Source: a virus. Taken from it: DNA of 20,933 nucleotides. The position numbers and the translations under genes are program-made. Shown here one piece after another: positions 15,300 through 20,933 of the stretch. Numbering within the stretch: the first letter of the stretch is position 1; the number at the start of each line of letters is the position of its first letter. The stretch covers positions 1-20,933 of IMG/VR virus record IMGVR_UViG_3300039106_000918, one strand, 5' to 3'. The notes beneath the pieces were generated by a model. That model searched no databases, had not been told where the DNA came from, and saw only the letters and a list, made by a program, of their open reading frames with translations.

Positions 15300-16037
15300 A
15301 TGATTAAACTTAGTAAAATATATAGAAGTAGTTACACCGGTGAAGATATTGTAGTTGAGAGAAGCTACACCGACGGCGTTTGGCATGATACAACTGAAAC
15401 GGTGCCAAACGCCGTCACTAACAACCAAATATCTAACCAAGCGGTTGTGATCGGTAACGGTCCTGGTCGCTTAGGTATTAACTTAGCTGCTATCAAAAAT
15501 CACCGAGGCGGGTTGCTTGGTGCTAGAGCTCTTCAAAGCTACGGATGTAATGCTCTTTTTAGAGATTTTACTCCTGACTTTTTAGTTGCAACTGGCAATG
15601 ATGTTGTTAAGGAAATTGCAAATGCAGGGTATACAACAGATAATATTGTATACACTGATGCTGTACATGCTTTAGAATATCCAGGTAAATTTTACTTGAT
15701 ACCGCATAATCCATATGCAGATGCCGGAACAGCGGCTGCATATATTGCTGCGTTTGATGGACATAAAAAAGTTTATCTAATTGGATTTGATGGCAATAAT
15801 ACAGAAGGTTATAATCATAATGTGTACGCAGGTACGCCCGGTTATCAACCAATTAACTCTACTGTAGATGCTAAGAAATGGGACGCAGCATTGGCAAGTT
15901 TATTTGCTACATACGATGATACTGAATTTATTCAAGTAACAGAGTTTGGTAATAACACAATTCCAGCTTCATGGTTAAGTTGTGTTAATTTTAGACAAAT
16001 ATCTATTAGAGAGTTTGTATTAGAAGTAGATTTGTAA
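15300..16037 (+). CDS. Rossmann-like protein, possibly DUF115/glycosyl-transfer related (245 aa)
   Basis: The gene starts 4 bases after the giant fibre stop and reads in the same transcript. Residues 1-45 form an arm (MIKLSKIYRSSYTGEDIVVE...). Next comes VVIGNGPGRLG (49-59), a nucleotide-binding-type glycine loop after a beta strand. KKVYLIGFDGNN (156-167) and a tyrosine/asparagine-rich NHNVY follow. This layout resembles the DUF115/MAF and sialyltransferase-like Rossmann proteins that recognise sugar nucleotides and occur beside fibre or flagellin genes. If so, it could modify the fibre or make a surface sugar. Catalytic residues cannot be fixed from the sequence alone, and the substrate is unknown. 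A double TAA TAA stop and a bidirectional terminator follow. Confidence 0.75.
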   Translation: MIKLSKIYRSSYTGEDIVVERSYTDGVWHDTTETVPNAVTNNQISNQAVVIGNGPGRLGINLAAIKNHRGGLLGARALQSYGCNALFRDFTPDFLVATGNDVVKEIANAGYTTDNIVYTDAVHALEYPGKFYLIPHNPYADAGTAAAYIAAFDGHKKVYLIGFDGNNTEGYNHNVYAGTPGYQPINSTVDAKKWDAALASLFATYDDTEFIQVTEFGNNTIPASWLSCVNFRQISIREFVLEVDL

Positions 16038-16055
16038 TAAGCACTAGGTAATATT

Positions 16056-16081
16056 AAAAAAGCACCGCAAGGTGCTTTTTT
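16056..16081. terminator. Bidirectional intrinsic terminator ending the fibre block
   Basis: AAAAAAGCACC pairs with GGTGCTTTTTT around a GCAA loop (16067-16070), with A and T runs on both sides. It lies between the convergent ends of the 245-aa gene and the Nudix gene and has the same design and loop as the terminator at 322-347. Confidence 0.93.
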
Positions 16082-16086
16082 ATTGG

Positions 16087-16539
16087 CTATAGGATTGATT
16101 CTAATGTTTTAATTTTTGCAACAACTTCTTTAAAATTAATAGTGCGCCAAACTCCAGGATGTAATGGTTTAGGATAGTCGCCTAATTCGACCCAACAATA
16201 TCCTCTATGCTCGTGATTTAAGTCAGGAACAAATTCTTCTTTAACTGGTAATAAAAATGTATGATATGAGAAATTGTTTTTATCGCTAGTAAACTTTTCG
16301 ATGGGTATTACTTTGGCAGTTGAAAAATCTACACCGAGCTCTTCTGTAAGCTCGCGGTGTAACGTTTCAAGTAACTGTTCACCAGCATCAATCTTGCCAC
16401 CTGCTAGTCCCCATGTACCTGAATATTTGCTTGAATTACGTAATAGAAAAAGATATCGATGTGTTGTGACACAATAGATGAATGTGCCCACACCTTCGAT
16501 TGATTTGCTTGATACCGATTCTTTTATTTTAGTTAACAT
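16087..16539 (-). CDS. Nudix hydrolase (150 aa)
   Basis: The Nudix box GX5EX7REUXEEXGU is complete: G48, E54, R62-E63, E66-E67 and G69-V70, within GGKIDAGEQLLETLHRELTEELGV. It follows a W-G-L-A-G-G strand typical of the fold. Nudix enzymes cleave nucleoside diphosphates linked to another group X, using divalent metal bound by the box glutamates. Phage members act on nucleotides, NAD-type or capped-RNA substrates; which one here is unknown. The protein is of normal size with an N-terminal arm of about 16 residues before VGTFIYC. The ATG at 16539 coincides with the predicted transcription start of the promoter at 16546-16574, so the message would be leaderless. It ends with TAG; the next in-frame stop is TAA 10 sense codons later. 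Confidence 0.93.
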   Translation of the reverse strand: MLTKIKESVSSKSIEGVGTFIYCVTTHRYLFLLRNSSKYSGTWGLAGGKIDAGEQLLETLHRELTEELGVDFSTAKVIPIEKFTSDKNNFSYHTFLLPVKEEFVPDLNHEHRGYCWVELGDYPKPLHPGVWRTINFKEVVAKIKTLESIL

Positions 16540-16545
16540 ATTACT

Positions 16546-16574
16546 ATTATACTATATTAACTGATAAATGTCAA
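16546..16574 (-). promoter_or_regulatory. Consensus sigma70-type promoter for the Nudix gene
   Basis: TTGACA (16574-16569) and TATAAT (16551-16546), both perfect consensus, are 17 bp apart. The -35 box abuts the stop codon of gp15 (16575-16577). The predicted +1 is 16539, the A of the ATG. Confidence 0.9.
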
Positions 16575-17975
16575 CTAAAGAACTAATGTCCAGAGACCAT
16601 TCTTATATTCACCTTCGAAGCTTTTCACCCACTGATTGAGATTCCATTTATACTGCGTCCCGGTATTCAAATTTGACACATATTGTAACACAGTTGCTGC
16701 TGAACTGTCAAACACTATAGTCCAATGTGTGCCATTAAATTCGATAATATCGTTTGCACCTGCTATTAAATCTGCATTATCTGAACCGCGCCACGCACCT
16801 GGGCCATCTAGCGCACTATTTGCACTGCTACCGATTGCATTTAATATAAGATAACGTGTACCGTTAACTGCACCTTGTGCTAATGCTACAGCAGTATTCT
16901 TACGTGGGTCAATAATAGCATCAATTGGATCTAATGTATTTGCAGGATATGTATCAATATCTGCATTGAATATTAACATACTATCATCAGTTGGGTGGTA
17001 GCTAACTGTACCAACAATCTCAGTAACTTCGTCGTTCGACATTAATCTAATCTGACTAATGCCATCAACTAACGCACCGTACACATTAACTAAATTGTGC
17101 CAATTATCACGGGTACCAATTTTAGTTGGTGTAGTTAATGTAGGCTCTCTTAATGTTTCTATATCTTGTATTTTAAGCAATGTAAGAGTATTGCCAATTA
17201 GTAATACACCATAATCCATAGGAGTATAATACATACGTGTGCCCATTAAATTGGCTTCAGTATAAGCGGCAGAATTCAAATCACCTTGCGCATCATGTAT
17301 GCTTGCAATAATTTTTTGGATAACACCGAGCTTCTTAACTTTAGCCGGCGGACTAATCCAAATTGGCATTTTAAATGTTAACGTAGCAACATCAATTGGG
17401 TTTTCTGTACCAACTGGTATTGATCGGCTAGACCAGTTTGGACTATCTAAATAAACGACACTTAAACTTGTCCAGTCAATATAATTATCGGTACTTTGTA
17501 TTTCTAATCCTGGGTTAAACAATGGTAATATCTGTTCAACTAATTGTAATTTTTGTTTTGTGTTGCTAGTCCATATATCTAACTTCAATTCTAATGTATA
17601 AGGAACAGGCATTATGCGCTCAACTGTAAATGCATTACCTTGTGTTTGTTCGTAAGTATCTGTATCGGCATCGTATTTACGTTGACGTATATTCAATTTA
17701 TTAACATACGTTGGATTTTGCATACGATCTCTATCGTATGTTAGCCCACTAATGTATGTAGCCATTGCTGGAACAGTTTGCATAGTGTTTTCACTGTTGT
17801 TGGCTAAAATAGCTGCAACTTGTTTGCTACCATCTGCATAGTAAACTGGCACACGTTGTAGAGTTTTGTTGCCTGTGCGATCTTGTCCAAACTCAACTTC
17901 GTACCCGCTCATTATTCTAATGAATTGTATTACAAAACGTTCGATTTGTGCATCGTAAAAGAATTGACTGCTCAT
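16575..17975 (-). CDS. 15: Tail sheath stabiliser / tail completion protein gp15
   Basis: The N-terminus MSSQFFYDAQIERFVIQFIR corresponds to the start of T4 gp15 (Y-F-Y-x-x-x-F-R-R-Y). RVPVYYAD (41-48) corresponds to its RVPITYA, YTLELKLDIWT (126-136) to its YELSIFT, and VEQILPLFNP (146-155) to its IVEQILPYFQP. PIWISPPAKV (204-213) lies at the place of its WMYPPV. In T4, gp15 caps the tail tube and sheath and joins the tail to the neck. At 466 residues it is much longer than T4 gp15 (272); the extra part is C-terminal (about 215-466), of unknown role, and resembles extended marine-phage versions. The ATG overlaps the gp14 stop (TAATG), so the two are translated together. The gene ends with TAG. 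Confidence 0.9.
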   Translation of the reverse strand: MSSQFFYDAQIERFVIQFIRIMSGYEVEFGQDRTGNKTLQRVPVYYADGSKQVAAILANNSENTMQTVPAMATYISGLTYDRDRMQNPTYVNKLNIRQRKYDADTDTYEQTQGNAFTVERIMPVPYTLELKLDIWTSNTKQKLQLVEQILPLFNPGLEIQSTDNYIDWTSLSVVYLDSPNWSSRSIPVGTENPIDVATLTFKMPIWISPPAKVKKLGVIQKIIASIHDAQGDLNSAAYTEANLMGTRMYYTPMDYGVLLIGNTLTLLKIQDIETLREPTLTTPTKIGTRDNWHNLVNVYGALVDGISQIRLMSNDEVTEIVGTVSYHPTDDSMLIFNADIDTYPANTLDPIDAIIDPRKNTAVALAQGAVNGTRYLILNAIGSSANSALDGPGAWRGSDNADLIAGANDIIEFNGTHWTIVFDSSAATVLQYVSNLNTGTQYKWNLNQWVKSFEGEYKNGLWTLVL

Positions 17976-19516
17976 TAATTATCCGCCAAAGGTGAAAGTA
18001 TGTCAGATAAACCCTGACGTTCCGGTGTTACTTTACTGTAAACCGTGTATTCTAGCATGTCGTTACTAGATAGTGTATTTGTGAGCGTAAATGACACATT
18101 TCCGGCAGTATTTGCTACGGTATTGGTAATATGTGTGCCATTTAGTGTAGTTTTTACGCCATGTGTGCTAACATACGCAATTTTCGTTACAACTGTCTTA
18201 GTTGACATATTAAATGATATTGTAGTTACATTAGCAGCCGGAGTATAAGGAGTAGCAACACGTATTGCGTCCCATCCTAAACTACCACTATATGTAGCGT
18301 TTATATTATTAACAAACCCACTACGTTGAGTTGTATTATCTATTCCAGGAGTTAAGTTTGTACGCACTGCATCCTCAATTTTAATCCAACGTTTAGCATC
18401 GTAGCGGAACAATCTATTTGGAACATAGTCTAAACGTAAATAGTAATCACCGACTGTCGGCGCCGCAGGAAATGCAATACCTGCACTAACTGGTAATCCA
18501 TTTGGCGGCAATCCTGTGCTTGTTAAGTATCCTTCGACCTTAGCAGTAGAAGTAACTGCTACATTTGGTAAATTATTTGTATCTACAGGTAATGTATAAA
18601 TGGTACTAGTATCGTATCCACTCAATGGAACTTCTGCTTCTGCACGTGCAATAATAGCATCATTGACAGCAGTGTATTTGTTATAGGTACTTAATAAATC
18701 ACCGATTGGGGTATTGTTTGCATCACCACTGCTAATGTTCTGTGTAATGTCTTTATATTCTTGGCTGTCTACTAGTGGAGCAACTTTAACACGCCATAAA
18801 TGAGGATACCATGTTTGACTGAATCCTTCTGCGGCACGAGTAGCATCTTGCACAACATAATAACGTTTTAGCGCACTGGGCAAATCATCATCTAATGGAT
18901 AAAAGTCTTTTAAGTGCGGTAGTTCCATTACATCGCCTACTATAATCTTACGACCTAAGTTTTCGACCATGTCGTTTAAGTGAAAAACCATAAACATAGT
19001 ATCACCAGTTAAGAACAACCCAAACTGACTTAAATCAAAATCGTTGTCATTCATACGATACACACTGCGTAAAGTATAAACACTAGTATCATACTTACGA
19101 TCTCTATTCTCTAGGAATAATAGGTCTTGTATATTTTTCACACTTTCGTTAGCATAACTTGGCTGTGTTGCATCAGTATAGACAGAAACAGTAGCCCCCG
19201 ACCCAACAATAGCAGTAGTGCTTGCCGATAGCGTAACGGTTGTGCTTGTTTTTGCAATAACAGTAGTATTAGCTGGAATATTAGTACCAGCAACAAACAT
19301 ACCTCTTGTTATTGCTGATGTGTTTGCAAATACTAATTCAGCTCCGGGAGCAGTTTGTGCGGCAGATGTAGTAACGCTCGTACCTTGTGCAAGTGGACCA
19401 AGATACTTATGAATGTTAATATCAACGCCACCAACAGTAAACATCTCACTGATTCGACGGTCAAAAAACTTATAATCGTTCCCTTTGGTAGGGCGGTACA
19501 TGCTTAATCTTGGCAT
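17975..19516 (-). CDS. 14: Neck protein gp14
   Basis: The segments FFDRRISEMFTVGGVDINIHKYLG (17-40, long motif quoted in part below), DLLFLENRDRKYD (131-143), DLSQFGLFLTGDTMFMVFHL (161-180) and GFSQTWYPHLWRV (231-243) are those I know for the gp14 neck protein of T4-like marine phages. T4 gp14 has comparable SNFGMQV and EGDLIYFP parts. Key residues of the first segment are F17-F18-D19-R20 and G29-G30-V31-D32. In T4, gp14 with gp13 closes the head portal and receives the tail. At 513 residues it is twice the T4 length. Residues about 46-113 look like an inserted beta domain (AITRGMFVAGTNIPANTTV...VTLS), and about 385-500 form an extra C-terminal beta region. gp15 follows with overlapping stop and start, the T4 gene order 14-15. 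A weak AGGA site and a CTAAATA motif precede the ATG. Confidence 0.88.
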   Translation of the reverse strand: MPRLSMYRPTKGNDYKFFDRRISEMFTVGGVDINIHKYLGPLAQGTSVTTSAAQTAPGAELVFANTSAITRGMFVAGTNIPANTTVIAKTSTTVTLSASTTAIVGSGATVSVYTDATQPSYANESVKNIQDLLFLENRDRKYDTSVYTLRSVYRMNDNDFDLSQFGLFLTGDTMFMVFHLNDMVENLGRKIIVGDVMELPHLKDFYPLDDDLPSALKRYYVVQDATRAAEGFSQTWYPHLWRVKVAPLVDSQEYKDITQNISSGDANNTPIGDLLSTYNKYTAVNDAIIARAEAEVPLSGYDTSTIYTLPVDTNNLPNVAVTSTAKVEGYLTSTGLPPNGLPVSAGIAFPAAPTVGDYYLRLDYVPNRLFRYDAKRWIKIEDAVRTNLTPGIDNTTQRSGFVNNINATYSGSLGWDAIRVATPYTPAANVTTISFNMSTKTVVTKIAYVSTHGVKTTLNGTHITNTVANTAGNVSFTLTNTLSSNDMLEYTVYSKVTPERQGLSDILSPLADN

Positions 19517-19537
19517 TGCGTAGTCCTGTATATCTAA

Positions 19538-19544
19538 TATTTAG
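19538..19544 (-). promoter_or_regulatory. Late-type promoter motif CTAAATA before gp14
   Basis: CTAAATA on the minus strand ends 22 bases before the gp14 ATG. It stands back to back with the sigma70-type promoter of the plus-strand gene at 19586, making a divergent region of about 70 bases with one late-type and one host-type promoter. Confidence 0.5.
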
Positions 19545-19550
19545 CTTAGA

Positions 19551-19579
19551 TTGACATCGCAACAAATAGATGCTATACT
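19551..19579 (+). promoter_or_regulatory. Sigma70-type promoter for the 88-aa gene
   Basis: TTGACA (19551-19556) and TATACT (19574-19579) are 17 bp apart, with an extended -10 (TGC before TATACT). The predicted +1 is 19586, exactly the A of the ATG. Confidence 0.85.
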
Positions 19580-19585
19580 AGCCTT

Positions 19586-19852
19586 ATGAGTGAATTACAA
19601 ACAAGTTTAGATTGGCCCGCTATGCAGACTGCTATGGAAGCACCTGCATATAAAATTAATAAGTTTAGCGGCGAACTACGACAAATGAGTGATAATATTG
19701 GTTACATGATTAAAGCACTAAGTATTGAAGAGATAGAGTGCAGACGGCAACAAAAGCAAACAAGAAAACATAAAGAACTTTTAGATAAGATAAATGAATA
19801 CATTGCCGATTATGAACGCAACTTAACTTTTGCAGTATTATTGGCAGGTTGA
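19586..19852 (+). CDS. Small helical protein of unknown function (88 aa)
   Basis: I do not recognise it. It starts MSELQTSLDWPAMQTAMEAP. From about residue 44 it is strongly helical and charged (SIEEIECRRQQKQTRKHKEL), likely a short coiled coil, with a hydrophobic end FAVLLAG. There is no ribosome site upstream, because the promoter's -10 box ends only 6 bases before the ATG. The message is therefore predicted to begin at the start codon itself. Internal ATG codons (residues 12 and 17) also lack a ribosome site. Its stop is directly followed by the promoter of the next gene. Confidence 0.72.
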   Translation: MSELQTSLDWPAMQTAMEAPAYKINKFSGELRQMSDNIGYMIKALSIEEIECRRQQKQTRKHKELLDKINEYIADYERNLTFAVLLAG

Positions 19853-19854
19853 GC

Positions 19855-19883
19855 TTGACAAATGAAGAAAATGGCTGTATAAT
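19855..19883 (+). promoter_or_regulatory. Consensus sigma70-type promoter for the right-hand gene
   Basis: TTGACA (19855-19860) and TATAAT (19878-19883), both perfect, are 17 bp apart and start three bases after the stop of the 88-aa gene. The predicted start is near 19890. This gives a leader of about 26 nt with AAGGAAG (19904-19910) before the ATG at 19916. Confidence 0.92.
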
Positions 19884-19915
19884 GCTATATATAAACTGTT
19901 AACAAGGAAGAACAA

Positions 19916-20933
19916 ATGGCTATTAAAATTGATGGTATGAAGAAAAAAGCTAAAACAGCAACACGTGACCCAATCTTTGCAGATGAAAAGAGTGTTGGTT
20001 CAGAGCCAGTATGGGATCCAGTACGTGCGTTAGAGTTTACAGATGAAGAATTTGACCATCACATGCGTATTAGCTTACGTTATTACAATTACTTCTACAC
20101 AACTAAAGAACTTAAGAAATACTTAGTTGAGTGGGCACGTCAGCAAGCTGATGTAGCACATAAATTTGATAAAGCTACTATTGATAAATTTGCTAAAGCA
20201 TCTGATAGCTTACTACCACTTACACCTTGCGCATTAGCTAAAGCACACAAACAGGGCATGCCACTGCACGAAAAACACGTTAACTACTTGGTTAGTTCGA
20301 TTAAGAAAGTAGTTGATAACTTAGTTGACGAAGTAGAAGTTGCTGATCCAACTGCACCAGTTGTAGTTAAAGTAACAATCCAAGATCGACTTAACGAAAT
20401 ACTTAAAACACACATCTTGCACTTTGAAGAACTCGAGGATGCGCTTATTGAAGGCAAAACAGTTGACCCAAAAGCGTATGATTACTTAACAGGTAAAAAC
20501 GTCCCACAAGGTATGTTAAGTAGAATTGCGGCAGTATTTGAAAAACGCCAAGACGAAATGAACGAAGCACGTGCTGGCAAAGATGAGCAACTGAATGAAG
20601 GTTACGCTCACTACAAAGCGGCAGACTACAAACGCTTTGATGCATTTTACACAAAACTGATTGCAGACTTAACAAGCTACGGTCAAGTTAAGAAAGCAAC
20701 TAAGAAAGTAACAGTACGTAAGCCACCTGCTAAAGAGAAGTTAGTTGCTAAACTAAAATATCTTAAAGAAGAAAAGACTTTACGCTTAGTATCTGTTAAT
20801 CCAGTTGACATAGTCGGGTGTGCTGAATTGTGGGTTTACAACGTTAAGACACGTAAACTTGGTAAGTATGTTGCAGAAGCAATGGGTGGTGCGCTTACTG
20901 TTAAAGGTACTGCTATTGTGGGATTTAGTGAAA
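19916..20933 (+). CDS. Conserved T4-like phage protein of unknown function (partial, 339 codons seen)
   Basis: The frame starts MAIKIDGMKKKAKTATRDPI and is open to the window edge. The middle is helical and charged (EFDHHMRISLRYYNYFYTTK at 45-64; IQDRLNEILKTHILHFEELE at 155-174). A lysine-rich linker (259-276) leads into KLVAKLKYLKEE and VNPVDIVGCAELWVYNVKTRKLGKYV (294-319, key residues N-P-x-x-I-V-G, W306, T312-R313-K314). From memory this last part is typical of an unnamed protein conserved in T4-like marine phages, which usually ends soon after a K-rich LRKP-type tail; if so only a few tens of codons are missing. Function unknown; the basic C-terminal half could bind nucleic acid. It has its own strong promoter and ribosome site, suggesting early and abundant expression. 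Confidence 0.87.
   Translation, partial: MAIKIDGMKKKAKTATRDPIFADEKSVGSEPVWDPVRALEFTDEEFDHHMRISLRYYNYFYTTKELKKYLVEWARQQADVAHKFDKATIDKFAKASDSLLPLTPCALAKAHKQGMPLHEKHVNYLVSSIKKVVDNLVDEVEVADPTAPVVVKVTIQDRLNEILKTHILHFEELEDALIEGKTVDPKAYDYLTGKNVPQGMLSRIAAVFEKRQDEMNEARAGKDEQLNEGYAHYKAADYKRFDAFYTKLIADLTSYGQVKKATKKVTVRKPPAKEKLVAKLKYLKEEKTLRLVSVNPVDIVGCAELWVYNVKTRKLGKYVAEAMGGALTVKGTAIVGFSE

Noticed and set aside
20445-20675. 76-codon minus-strand frame at the right edge
   Set aside because: It lies fully inside the strong open frame starting at 19916 and has no signals of its own.

Overview
The window is a piece of the genome of a T4-like, contractile-tailed phage (myovirus). Three genes are recognisable T4 homologues: the C-terminal end of the major capsid protein gp23 at the left edge, and the neck protein gp14 and tail-sheath-stabiliser gp15 on the minus strand near the right. 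The low G+C content and the style of the fibre proteins resemble phages of marine bacteria (cyanophages, SAR11 phages). That is an inference from memory of those families; the host cannot be read from the sequence.

Layout. (1) 1-295: end of gp23 (+), followed by a bidirectional terminator. (2) 354-1437 (-): two small genes of unknown function and one tRNA gene with a CUA (amber) anticodon, served by two nearly identical sigma70-type promoters. (3) 1446-15296 (+): seven structural or fibre genes. They start with a 317-aa beta-rich protein and its own terminator, and end with a 2486-aa giant fibre built largely of 11-residue repeats. Late-type CTAAATA/ATAAATA motifs stand in front of the first gene of each sub-block. 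(4) 15300-16037 (+): a Rossmann-like protein directly behind the giant fibre, then a second bidirectional terminator. (5) 16087-19516 (-): a Nudix hydrolase with its own promoter, gp15 and gp14. (6) 19586 to the right edge (+): an 88-aa helical protein and a larger conserved phage protein running off the window, each with a sigma70-type promoter of exactly 17-bp spacing.

How the parts fit together. gp23, gp14, gp15 and the fibres are virion parts expected late, which agrees with the CTAAATA motifs. The small genes (Nudix, the 107-aa gene, the tRNA, the two right-hand genes) have host-like TTGACA/TATAAT promoters and are probably transcribed earlier by the host polymerase.

The most interesting point is region 2. 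The tRNA has the anticodon loop CTCTAAA (anticodon CUA, reading UAG). The next gene downstream on the same strand has a strong Shine-Dalgarno and ATG at 1294 whose third codon is an in-frame TAG, followed by an open frame to 728. This could be an amber-suppression-gated gene, or a three-codon leader peptide followed by a GTG start. Other unusual points are two genes whose predicted transcription start falls exactly on the ATG (leaderless), structured leaders before two fibre operons, and the expandable repeat tract of the giant fibre.
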